7,236 nucleotides of DNA from the NCBI GenBank assembly GCA_002353525.1, contig DEJV01000067.1:9961-17196 (forward strand). The letters are read 5' to 3'. Positions within the stretch are counted from its first letter, which is position 1; the number at the start of each line of letters is the position of its first letter. Positions 1 to 5,407 of the stretch are shown here, in pieces. The notes below the pieces were generated by a model that had not been told where the DNA came from, ran no database searches, and saw only the letters and a program-made list of their open reading frames with translations. Source of the DNA: Prevotella sp. UBA2739. Its GTDB lineage: Bacteria; Bacteroidota; Bacteroidia; Bacteroidales; Bacteroidaceae. The translations under genes were made by a program, and so were the position numbers.

Positions 1-818
1 TGCATCCAGTATTTCACCATGTCGTCGCCCTGCGAGGCCACGCTCTGGGCAATCTCGCATTCGTGGTGCGGGAACACCAGGTCCATGCCTCCACCGTGGA
101 TGTCGAAGTGGCTGCCCAGATATTTTCTGCCCATGGCGGTGCACTCGCAGTGCCATCCGGGGAATCCGTCGCTCCACTGGCTGGGCCAGCGCATGATGTG
201 CTCGGGCGATGCTTTTTTCCACAAGGCGAAGTCGGCCTGGTTGTGCTTCTCGCCCACTCCGTCGAGCTCGCGGCTGGCATCCTTGATGTTCTCCAGCGTG
301 CGTCCGCTCAAGCGTCCATAGTGGTATTTCTTGTTGTAAGCCTCAATGTCGAAATAAACCGAGCCGTTCGACTCGTAGGCGAAGCCATTGTCCATAATCT
401 GCTTCACCAGCTGCTGCTGCTCGATGATGTGTCCCGTGGCATGCGGTTCTATCGATGGGGGCAGCACGTTCAGCGCCTCCATGGCTGCATGGTAGCGGTT
501 GGTGTAGTATTGGGCAATCTCCATGGGCTCCAACTGCTCCAGGCGTGCCTTCTTGGCAATCTTGTCCTCGCCCTCGTCGGCATCGTGCTCCAGATGGCCC
601 ACATCGGTAATGTTGCGCACATAGCGCACCTTATATCCCAGGTGTTTCAGATAGCGGAACACCACGTCGAAGGTGATGGCCGGGCGGGCATGTCCCAGAT
701 GGGGGTCGCCATAGACGGTTGGTCCGCACACATACATGCCCACATTAGGAGCATGCAGGGGCACGAAGCGCTCTTTCTGGCGCGTCAGCGTATTGTAGAT
801 TAAAAGTTTCTGTTCCAT
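1..818 (-). CDS. cysS: Cysteinyl-tRNA synthetase, N-terminal part (runs off left edge)
   Basis: Charges tRNA-Cys with cysteine in the cytoplasm. The minus-strand frame opening at ATG 818 reads 272 complete codons without a stop and leaves the window at base 1. The Rossmann-fold class I core is clear: CGPTVYGDPHLGHARPA covers residues 31-47 and contains the HIGH signature as HLGH (40-43). The expected zinc ligands are present: C31, C226 in GWHCECTAMG, and H251 and E255 in FPHHECE. The last residues, KYWM, match the segment just before the KMSKS loop, so that loop and the tRNA-binding C-terminal domain lie outside. Family members are about 460-490 residues, so a little over half is present. The start follows an A-rich leader and places the first conserved block at the usual distance. 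It is preceded by a good promoter at 930-961 and a leader of about 105 nt. Identification is secure. Confidence 0.97.
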   Translation of the reverse strand, partial: MEQKLLIYNTLTRQKERFVPLHAPNVGMYVCGPTVYGDPHLGHARPAITFDVVFRYLKHLGYKVRYVRNITDVGHLEHDADEGEDKIAKKARLEQLEPMEIAQYYTNRYHAAMEALNVLPPSIEPHATGHIIEQQQLVKQIMDNGFAYESNGSVYFDIEAYNKKYHYGRLSGRTLENIKDASRELDGVGEKHNQADFALWKKASPEHIMRWPSQWSDGFPGWHCECTAMGRKYLGSHFDIHGGGMDLVFPHHECEIAQSVASQGDDMVKYWM

Positions 819-858
819 AATTTTTTCTGTTGATAATTCTTTTCTATGCTGTATTCAT

Positions 859-921
859 CTAGTGGCGATGGCATTGCGCCCTGTTTGCGGGCCGCCGCTT
901 TGGGCAGGCAGTCACCACCAT
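859..921 (-). other. Possible 20-codon upstream ORF in the cysS leader
   Basis: Between the predicted cysS promoter and the cysS start, a minus-strand frame runs from ATG at 921 to TAG at 859. It encodes MVVTACPKRRPANRAQCHRH, with cysteine codons at positions 6 and 17. The predicted transcription start, a few bases beyond 930, would sit almost on the ATG, so the peptide would be nearly leaderless. Two cysteines in 20 residues before a cysteinyl-tRNA synthetase is suggestive of cysteine-sensing translation. However, I see no attenuator hairpin between 858 and 819, and chance is a fair explanation. Confidence 0.2.
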
Positions 922-929
922 TTCGGATG

Positions 930-961
930 CAAAGATACAAGAAATCGGCGGGATAACCAAA
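930..961 (-). promoter_or_regulatory. Bacteroidetes-type promoter of cysS
   Basis: On the minus strand TTTG (961-958) is followed after 20 nt by TATCTTTG (937-930). This matches the -33 TTTG and -7 TAnnTTTG elements of the Bacteroidetes primary sigma factor. Transcription would start near 922-924, giving cysS a leader of about 105 nt. The -33 element lies in the loop of the 939-978 inverted repeat, and one repeat arm fills much of the spacer. Confidence 0.75.
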
Positions 962-978
962 TATCGCGCCGATTTCTT
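939..978 (-). terminator. 12-bp inverted repeat downstream of the outer-membrane protein gene; terminator or operator
   Basis: AAGAAATCGGCG (939-950) is perfectly complementary to CGCCGATTTCTT (967-978), with a 16-nt loop. Read on the minus strand it begins 24 nt after the TAG of the gene ending at 1003. It is followed by GTATCTTTG rather than a clean U tract. A stem-loop terminator for that gene is the simplest reading. It also overlaps the cysS promoter, with the -33 element in the loop and the -7 box one base past the arm, so it could instead be a protein-binding operator. Confidence 0.55.
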
Positions 979-1002
979 CTATACTGTGGTTGAAAAACGA
1001 GA

Positions 1003-1857
1003 CTAGAGATAGATTCCGAACGAGAGCGAGCGGAACTCTACGCCGCCATCCTTGATCACGTCGTTGGGACTGTATTTCACGTAGAGGCTGAAGGGCTTGA
1101 GGTGGACAAGGCCCATGAAGTCGACGGTGAAGGGGCGATGGCCCACTTTCTTTTCTGCCACCGAGCACGTCTTGCCGTCTTCCTTGTATTTCGTCTTCAC
1201 GCTAGAGTGGAAGTTCCAGTTCAGCACCGGGCCCAGTCCGATGCCAAAATTCTTCGAGAAGTGGCAGTTGTAGACGAGACTTGCGGTGACGCTCGTCACC
1301 TTGATGCGCGAGAACTTGAGGTCTTCGCTGGCAGGAGCGTCCATCACGTCGGCACGCCCTTCGTTGTTCTTATAGAAATGCACTTGGTCGGTGGTGCGGT
1401 AGTTGCGCCAGTCAACACCCAGTCCCAGCTCAATGCTGTGCTGCTTCAGCTTGTCGAAGTGGTGCTCATAAAGGACGGGCACCCACCATATCTCCCACGA
1501 ACGGAAGGTAGAGAAGCCAACGCGCTTGTCCACGCCGGTGGGGTTAGTGAATCCGAATGCCAGGTGCATGCTCACGGCGTCGTTGCTGTCTTCCTTGTTG
1601 CCAATCTTCACCGAGGGCAGAATGTCCCACTTGTCTTTGTCGTTCGTGGCTTTTCTGACGTACTTGTCGTCCAGCCTGACCGTGTTGCGATAGACGTATT
1701 TGCTGTCGCCTTCGCGGCCTTCAATCAATATTTTCTGCAACGAGTCGCCTGCCACGACGGTCACACGGTTGGGTTTGTTCACAACGATAGTGTCGTTGTC
1801 TGCAGCCTCAGCCTGCATGCTTACGGCCATCAACATGGCCAAACATAATGTCTTCAT
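1003..1857 (-). CDS. Exported hypothetical protein, probable outer-membrane beta-barrel
   Basis: No specific family is recognised. The 284-residue product begins with a signal peptide, MKTLCLAMLMAVSMQAEA, with probable cleavage near residue 18-19 (AEA/AD). A polar stretch follows to about residue 75. After that come alternating hydrophobic/aromatic strands separated by charged turns, for example HLAFGF, SIELGLGVDW, SVTASLVYNCHF, FGIGLGPVLNWNF, FTVDFMGLVHL and FSLYVKYSP. The protein closes on SLSFGIYL. That alternation plus the terminal strand is typical of small Bacteroidetes outer-membrane barrels, though the last residue is Leu rather than Phe or Tyr. There is no lipobox; Cys5 lies inside the signal peptide. 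The gene stands alone: its promoter is at 1928-1959, a hairpin follows it, and cysS continues on the same strand from its own promoter. Start ATG 1857 is chosen because the signal peptide begins there. Substrate and role are unknown. Confidence 0.8.
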   Translation of the reverse strand: MKTLCLAMLMAVSMQAEAADNDTIVVNKPNRVTVVAGDSLQKILIEGREGDSKYVYRNTVRLDDKYVRKATNDKDKWDILPSVKIGNKEDSNDAVSMHLAFGFTNPTGVDKRVGFSTFRSWEIWWVPVLYEHHFDKLKQHSIELGLGVDWRNYRTTDQVHFYKNNEGRADVMDAPASEDLKFSRIKVTSVTASLVYNCHFSKNFGIGLGPVLNWNFHSSVKTKYKEDGKTCSVAEKKVGHRPFTVDFMGLVHLKPFSLYVKYSPNDVIKDGGVEFRSLSFGIYL

Positions 1858-1893
1858 AATCGATCAATCGTTTTGTTTTTGTCTTTTCTTCTC

Positions 1894-1911
1894 TCATTGA
1901 TATTTCAATGA
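1894..1911. promoter_or_regulatory. 7-bp inverted repeat in the leader of the outer-membrane protein gene
   Basis: TCATTGA and TCAATGA are exact complements around a TATT loop. The dyad lies between the predicted transcription start (about 1921) and the ATG at 1857. It could be a small hairpin in the transcript or a regulator site. It is short and AT-rich, so chance cannot be excluded. Confidence 0.3.
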
Positions 1912-1927
1912 CTATCTCTTCACTTTG

Positions 1928-1959
1928 CAAAAATATAAAAAAATATTAAAAGTTCCAAA
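1928..1959 (-). promoter_or_regulatory. Bacteroidetes-type promoter of the outer-membrane protein gene
   Basis: On the minus strand TTTG (1959-1956) and TATTTTTG (1935-1928) are 20 nt apart and match the -33/-7 consensus. The spacer is A/T-rich. Predicted transcription starts near 1921, leaving a leader of about 64 nt before ATG 1857. Confidence 0.7.
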
Positions 1960-2068
1960 TAATTCCACCATTTTTTAACAACGATCCTTCGCGACCACCC
2001 ACAGGAAAACTCATCGCCTTGCGCCATCCCCTAACCGCTTTTCCGGCTTGCCATCTGGCCGGTTTGCG
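1960..2068. other. Unassigned part of the divergent intergenic region
   Basis: No gene, RNA or strong dyad is seen here. The only local symmetry is CCGGC (2043-2047) with GCCGG (2058-2062), a 5-bp inverted repeat. The whole intergenic stretch 1858-2339 separates two divergent transcription units. It holds two promoters, the 23-bp array, a 16-bp palindrome and a promoter-proximal dyad, listed separately. Confidence 0.5.
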
Positions 2069-2229
2069 ATTTGCTAACAAATTACACTTCCATTTGCTAA
2101 CAAATTAGACCTCGATTTGTTAACAAATTACACCTCGATTTATTAACAAATTAGAGTGTAATTTACTAACAAATTGGAGTGTAATTCATTAACAAATGGA
2201 AGTGTAATTTGTTATGCAGTTGAAAAACG
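2069..2229. repeat. 23-bp tandem repeat array, six units plus a degenerate seventh, mirror-symmetric overall
   Basis: Units begin at 2069, 2092, 2115, 2138, 2161 and 2184, each exactly 23 bp. A decayed seventh begins at 2207. Each unit opens with a near-palindromic core, ATTTGNTAACAAAT (unit 3 is the perfect 14-bp palindrome ATTTGTTAACAAAT at 2115-2128), followed by a 9-bp tail. Tails of units 1-3 read TACACTTCC, TAGACCTCG and TACACCTCG. Those of units 4-6 read TAGAGTGTA, TGGAGTGTA and TGGAAGTGTA-like, that is, the reverse complement. The ends pair closely: 2076-2100 matches the complement of 2189-2213 at 24 of 25 positions. The whole array is therefore an imperfect 138-bp inverted repeat centred near 2144. 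It lies between divergent promoters. A CRISPR is ruled out by the tiny spacers. Function is unknown: a palindromic repeat element, a clustered operator or a long RNA hairpin are all possible. Confidence 0.9.
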
Positions 2230-2238
2230 CGCGTTTTT
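2223..2238. promoter_or_regulatory. 16-bp perfect palindrome
   Basis: AAAAACGCGCGTTTTT is its own reverse complement and overlaps the degenerate end of the 23-bp array. It lies about 45 bp upstream of the -33 element of the small-protein/fur/cobI promoter. As DNA it is a plausible symmetric operator. As RNA it could form only a short stem, so it would be a weak terminator. No known consensus is recognised. Confidence 0.4.
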
Positions 2239-2264
2239 GGCCTTGCCGAAGATACTCCGTCTCG

Positions 2265-2291
2265 GAAAAGCTCAAATAAATTTGGCTTTTC
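2265..2291. promoter_or_regulatory. Dyad overlapping the -33 element
   Basis: GAAAAGC (2265-2271) pairs with GCTTTTC (2285-2291), and inside it CAAAT (2273-2277) pairs with ATTTG (2280-2284), with one unpaired T at 2272. The right inner arm contains the -33 TTTG, so a protein bound here would block the promoter. This is a candidate operator, possibly for the Fur-family protein encoded downstream, but it is not a recognised Fur box. Confidence 0.35.
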
Positions 2292-2312
2292 ACTCGACTT
2301 TTCGTACCTTTG
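2281..2312 (+). promoter_or_regulatory. Bacteroidetes-type promoter of the small protein-fur-cobI operon
   Basis: TTTG (2281-2284) and TACCTTTG (2305-2312) are separated by 20 nt, an excellent match to the -33/-7 consensus. Transcription would begin near 2318-2320, leaving an A-rich leader of about 20 nt before ATG 2340. Confidence 0.8.
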
Positions 2313-2339
2313 CAGCAGAATTTAAAAACACATATCGAT

Positions 2340-2558
2340 ATGACAGCACTTTTAGTAGTAGTGGCACTTGTTGCCGTAGCACTTGTGGGCTGGGCCATTG
2401 CCGAAGCCAAAAGCAAAGTATGCACCTATCACAACGATGAGGAAGAGGAGGCTGCACTGCAGCGCACCCTGGACAACCAGAAAAAAGCCGAATATGCCGA
2501 GATGGACATCCACGACGTGATGCAGACCATCAGCACCAAGGGCTTTAAGGCTGTGTAA
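2340..2558 (+). CDS. 72-residue single-pass membrane protein of unknown function
   Basis: The product is not recognised. Residues 3-21 form one continuous hydrophobic span, beginning MTALLVVVALVAVALVGWAI. A basic stretch EAKSK follows, then a soluble tail of about 45 residues. The tail holds a short Cys/His/acid patch, VCTYHNDEEEE (residues 27-37), and a charged helix-like segment ending MDIHDVMQTISTKGFKAV. Basic residues just after the span suggest the tail faces the cytoplasm. ATG 2340 is preferred over an in-frame TTG at 2310, because 2310 lies inside the -7 promoter element and upstream of the predicted transcript start. It is first in an operon: the stop is 1 nt before the ATG of the Fur-family gene, which implies co-transcription and probably translational coupling. 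A role in metal sensing or transport with its neighbour is only a guess from the Cys/His/Glu patch and position. Confidence 0.75.
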   Translation: MTALLVVVALVAVALVGWAIAEAKSKVCTYHNDEEEEAALQRTLDNQKKAEYAEMDIHDVMQTISTKGFKAV

Positions 2559-2559
2559 G

Positions 2560-2982
2560 ATGCTGGCCGAAGAGCACTGCGTGAGCCTGTTGGAGAGCCA
2601 CCACGTGAAGCCTACGGCCAACCGCATTGTGGTGGTCAGGGCACTGGCGGCTGCCAGCCGGCCTTTGTTGTTGTCGGAGCTGGAGGCGAAGATCGGCACC
2701 ATCGACAAGTCGGGCATCTTTCGCACGCTCACCGTCTTCAAGGAGAACCACTTGGTACATCTCGTGGAAGACGGCTGTCAGGGCGTGCGCTATGAGCTCT
2801 GCCACAGCCATCATGCCGACGAGGACGACGACATGCACGTGCACTTCCATTGCGAGCAGTGCCACCGAACGTTTTGCCTGGACAACACGCCCATTCCCAC
2901 CATCGACCTGCCCGAGGGCTACCGCATGTCGTCGGCCAACTATGTGGTGAAAGGCATCTGTCCAGAATGCGCAGGAAAATGA
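2560..2982 (+). CDS. Fur-family metal-dependent transcriptional regulator
   Basis: A 140-residue cytoplasmic DNA-binding protein of normal Fur-family length. The winged-helix half spans about residues 1-80; its recognition region IDKSGIFRTLTVFKENHLVH (48-67) corresponds to the ATVYRTL-type helix of Fur. The C-terminal dimerisation and metal half has a His/Asp-rich stretch (82-97), then HVHFHCEQC with H93, H95, H97, C98 and C101, and finally CPEC (C134, C137). C98, C101, C134 and C137 form the usual structural zinc site; the histidines and acids should bind the sensed metal. Which metal (Fe, Zn, Mn, Co or peroxide sensing) cannot be decided, so no fur/zur/perR symbol is given. The gene starts 1 nt after the small membrane protein and overlaps cobI by the ATGA at 2979-2982, so all three are probably made together. 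Autoregulation through the promoter dyad at 2265-2291 is an inference. Confidence 0.9.
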   Translation: MLAEEHCVSLLESHHVKPTANRIVVVRALAAASRPLLLSELEAKIGTIDKSGIFRTLTVFKENHLVHLVEDGCQGVRYELCHSHHADEDDDMHVHFHCEQCHRTFCLDNTPIPTIDLPEGYRMSSANYVVKGICPECAGK

Positions 2983-3710
2983 ACAATCCCATACTGTTTG
3001 TCTCGCTGGGTCCCGGCGACGCGGAGATGATGACGCTCAAGGCATGCAACGCCTTGCGCCAGGCCGACGTGATCTTGCTGCCCGCCACACGGAGCGCCGA
3101 CGGCTCACTCACCTCAAGGGCCAACGACGTGGTGCGCACCGCACTGGCGCTTACGGCAAAACCGGAAAGAACGGACGGCCCTGAGCAGCCCCAGATATGC
3201 CTCTACCCGCTGCCCATGAAGACTGACCGCCGGGCTGCCCATGCCGTCTACGACGAGATGAAGGCCGACGCCCTGCGCTGGCAGTGCGAAGGCAGGCGTG
3301 TGGTAATCGGCGTGGAGGGTGACATCAGCATCTATGCCTCGGTGCACTACTTGTTGGACAGCATGGCCGATGAGGGCGTCGACGTGCAGCAGGTGGCCGG
3401 CATCCCCTCGTTCATTGCCTCGGCGGCGGCGGCCCGGCAGTCGCTCATCAGCGGCAGCGAGCGCCTGCTGGTGGTGCCCGGCAACGTGGAAGCGACCGAG
3501 CTGGAACAGCTGCTGGCATCGGGCCACGTGGTGGTAGTGATGAAACTGTCGCAATGCGAGGCCGCCGTGAAGGCCTTCATGCGTGCCAACCCCCGCCGGC
3601 AGTACCACTATTTCGAAAACACGGGTACGCCCCAAGCCCTCTATCTGACCGACGTAGAGCAGATTGCGGCGCACCATTTCCCCTATTTCTCGCAGTTGAT
3701 AATCAAATAA
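2979..3710 (+). CDS. cobI: Precorrin-2 / cobalt-factor II C20-methyltransferase
   Basis: Transfers a methyl group from S-adenosylmethionine to C20 of precorrin-2 (or of cobalt-factor II, in which case it would be called CbiL) in the corrin ring branch of cobalamin synthesis. The 243-residue product has the SAM-dependent tetrapyrrole methylase fold. LGPGDAEMMTLKA (10-22) is the N-terminal glycine loop, GVEGDISIYASVHYLL (111-126) the second conserved block, and GIPSFIASAAAARQ (141-154) the third. VVVVMKLSQ (184-192) and a final YFENTG-type segment complete the family pattern. Length fits CobI/CbiL (about 230-245). The start ATG 2979 overlaps the TGA of the Fur-family gene (ATGA), marking translational coupling. 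The open frame extends upstream to 2850 only because it overlaps fur. No other cobalamin gene is in the window, so the rest of the pathway must be elsewhere or absent. Aerobic versus anaerobic substrate cannot be told; an anaerobe would favour the CbiL reaction. Confidence 0.88.
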   Translation: MNNPILFVSLGPGDAEMMTLKACNALRQADVILLPATRSADGSLTSRANDVVRTALALTAKPERTDGPEQPQICLYPLPMKTDRRAAHAVYDEMKADALRWQCEGRRVVIGVEGDISIYASVHYLLDSMADEGVDVQQVAGIPSFIASAAAARQSLISGSERLLVVPGNVEATELEQLLASGHVVVVMKLSQCEAAVKAFMRANPRRQYHYFENTGTPQALYLTDVEQIAAHHFPYFSQLIIK

Positions 3711-3732
3711 TTAAAATTAATAAGCCAATTAT

Positions 3733-3763
3733 TTTGCCGTGCCATTGATTTTGATTAATTTTG
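3733..3763 (+). promoter_or_regulatory. Bacteroidetes-type promoter of the CoA-transferase gene
   Basis: TTTG (3733-3736) and TAATTTTG (3756-3763) are 19 nt apart and match the -33/-7 consensus. Transcription would start near 3770, giving an A-rich leader of about 27 nt. The gap from cobI (3711-3796) is AT-rich. It holds only a weak inverted repeat, AAATAATT (3705-3712) with AATTATTT (3727-3734), without a GC stem, so read-through from cobI is possible. Confidence 0.75.
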
Positions 3764-3796
3764 CAGCCAAATCTTAAATCCACAAATTAAATACAA

Positions 3797-5302
3797 ATGG
3801 CGTATAAACTGATGACCGCTGCCGAAGCTGCAGCGCTGATTAAGCACAACGACAACATTGCCATGAGCGGATTCACTCCCGCAGGTGTGGCAAAAGCAGT
3901 AACTAAAGAACTGGCAAAAATAGCCGTTGCCGAGCATGAGGCAGGCCGCGAGTTCAAAGTTGGTATCTTCACCGGAGCCTCTACAGGCCAGTCTACCGAC
4001 GGTGATCTTGCCAACGCACAGGCACTGAAATATCGTGCCCCCTACACCACCAACCCCGACTTCCGCAAGCACGTCAACCTGGGTGAGATTCCCTACAACG
4101 ACCTGCATCTGAGCCACATGGCACAGGAGCTGCGCTACGGTTTCTATGGCGACATCGACTGGGCTATTCTCGAGGTGTGCGACATTGAGGAGACTCCCAC
4201 TGAGTATCGCGCCTACCTGACAGCTGCCGGCGGTATCTCGCCCACTGCAGCCCGTCTGGCCAAGCACGTGATTCTGGAGCTCAACTCGTTCCACAATCCC
4301 AATGCCAAGTTCATCCACGACGTGTATGAGCCGCTCGATCCTCCTTACCGCAAGCCCATCCCCATTGTCAACGTGAGCGACCGCATCGGTGTTCCATACA
4401 TCACTGTACCCAAAGAGAAGCTCGTAGGCGTCGTAGAGTGCAACATTCCCGACGAGGCCCGCGCTTTCAAGGACAACGACCCCGTGACCGACAAGATTGG
4501 TTACCTGACAGCTGAGTTCCTCGTTGAGGAGATGCACAAAGGCCGCATTCCCAAGGAGTTCCTGCCGCTGCAGAGTGGTGTAGGCTCGACCGCCAACGCC
4601 ATTCTGGGTGCCCTGGGTCAGGACAAGCACGTGCCCGACTTCAATATCTACACCGAGGTGATTCAGAACTCGGTCATCGACATGATGCTCAACGGCCGCG
4701 TGAAGGATGCCAGTGCATGCTCGCTCACCGTCAGCAACGAGTGCCTGATGCAGGTTTACGACAATATGGACTACTTCAAGCACCACCTCACACTGCGCCA
4801 GAGTGAGATTTCCAACAGTCCTGAGGTCATCCGCCGACTCGGCGTCATCGCCATCAACACCGCCATCGAGTGCGACATCTACGGTAATGCCAACTCTACA
4901 CACATCAGCGGCGTGAAGATGATGAACGGTATCGGCGGCTCGGGCGACTTCGAGCGCAACGCCTACCTCTCTATCTTCACTTGTCCTTCTACTGCCAAGG
5001 GCGGCCTCATCAGCTCTATCGTACCGTTTGTCAGCCACCAGGATCACTCAGAGCACGATGTCAACATCATCGTCACCGAGCAGGGTGTTGCCGACCTGCG
5101 CGGAAAGAGCCCCGCACAGCGTGCCCAGCACATCATCGAGCAGTGCGTACACCCCGACTACAAGCAGCTCATGTGGGACTACCTGAAGATTGCCAAGGGC
5201 GGACATACACGTCACAACCTGCCCGCTGCATTCGCCCTGCACGACACACTGGCCCGCAAGGGTGACATGCGCCTGACCGACTTCGCCGAGTATGTGAAGT
5301 AA
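3797..5302 (+). CDS. Acetyl-CoA hydrolase/transferase family protein, likely succinate (acetate/propionate) CoA-transferase
   Basis: A class I CoA-transferase that moves CoA between acyl groups through a glutamyl-CoA thioester. In anaerobic Bacteroidales it is expected to exchange CoA between succinate and acetate or propionate, linked to ATP yield and propionate formation. At 501 residues it matches the succinate CoA-transferase (AarC/Cat1/YgfH) group. Visible marks are SGFTPAGVAKAV (24-35), GASTGQSTDGDLA (60-72), the second-domain loop LQSGVGSTANAILGAL (258-273), and the catalytic glutamate E287 in IYTEVIQNSVIDMM. Also present are NGIGGSGDFERNAYLS (377-392), an active-site glycine-rich loop, and TEQGVADLRGKSP (427-439). 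The start is fixed by the good promoter at 3733-3763 and by MAYKLMTAAEAA, a normal family N-terminus. It is monocistronic, closed by the terminator at 5327-5361. Regular codon use suggests high expression. The exact acyl partner is inferred from family and lineage, not shown by the sequence. Confidence 0.93.
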   Translation: MAYKLMTAAEAAALIKHNDNIAMSGFTPAGVAKAVTKELAKIAVAEHEAGREFKVGIFTGASTGQSTDGDLANAQALKYRAPYTTNPDFRKHVNLGEIPYNDLHLSHMAQELRYGFYGDIDWAILEVCDIEETPTEYRAYLTAAGGISPTAARLAKHVILELNSFHNPNAKFIHDVYEPLDPPYRKPIPIVNVSDRIGVPYITVPKEKLVGVVECNIPDEARAFKDNDPVTDKIGYLTAEFLVEEMHKGRIPKEFLPLQSGVGSTANAILGALGQDKHVPDFNIYTEVIQNSVIDMMLNGRVKDASACSLTVSNECLMQVYDNMDYFKHHLTLRQSEISNSPEVIRRLGVIAINTAIECDIYGNANSTHISGVKMMNGIGGSGDFERNAYLSIFTCPSTAKGGLISSIVPFVSHQDHSEHDVNIIVTEQGVADLRGKSPAQRAQHIIEQCVHPDYKQLMWDYLKIAKGGHTRHNLPAAFALHDTLARKGDMRLTDFAEYVK

Positions 5303-5326
5303 ACGGAAAGAAACAAAACACTATAA

Positions 5327-5361
5327 AAATGGGTTACGGAGATTTCCTCTGTAACCCATTT
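5327..5361. terminator. Bidirectional intrinsic terminator between convergent genes
   Basis: A 15-bp stem, AAATGGGTTACGGAG (5327-5341) with CTCTGTAACCCATTT (5347-5361), has one G-U pair and a 5-nt loop, ATTTC. On the plus strand it is followed by CTTTTGG after a TTT end. On the minus strand it is followed by a run of five Ts. It lies 25 nt after the CoA-transferase stop and also faces the minus-strand methyltransferase gene, so it can end both transcripts. Confidence 0.9.
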
Positions 5362-5407
5362 CTTTTGGTATCACCCTCTCTCTTTAAAAACAACTATTTC
5401 TTTTGGA

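Noticed and set aside
63..803. 246-codon plus-strand open frame
   Set aside because: Antisense to cysS, whose motifs are unambiguous.
819..929. T-box riboswitch in the cysS leader
   Set aside because: The leader is too short, has no T-box-like conserved sequence and no terminator/antiterminator pair before the start codon.
1102..1848. 248-codon plus-strand open frame
   Set aside because: Antisense to the signal-peptide-bearing gene at 1003-1857; it lacks a promoter and a recognisable product.
2069..2229. CRISPR array
   Set aside because: Unit length is 23 bp with 9-bp tails that are themselves related; there are no unique spacers of about 30 bp and no cas genes.
2310..2339. Upstream TTG start for the 72-residue protein
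   Set aside because: The codon lies within the -7 promoter element, before the expected transcript start; the ATG at 2340 opens directly on the membrane span.
2174..2440. Plus-strand 88-codon frame across the repeat array
   Set aside because: It runs through the array, a promoter and the start of the small membrane protein in another frame, so it is not a credible gene.
2850..2978. Longer N-terminus for cobI
   Set aside because: The extension overlaps the metal-binding end of the Fur-family gene in another frame. The family N-terminus (ILFVSLGPGD) begins right after ATG 2979.
2930..2978. Cobalamin riboswitch before cobI
   Set aside because: There is no untranslated space: cobI overlaps the preceding coding region, and no B12-box-like sequence was seen here or in the short leader at 2319-2339.
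3755..5047. 430-codon open frame on the minus strand
   Set aside because: It is antisense to the well-supported CoA-transferase, has no promoter or recognised motifs, and its composition (runs of Val, His, Leu, Gly) is typical of the mirror of a GC-rich coding frame.
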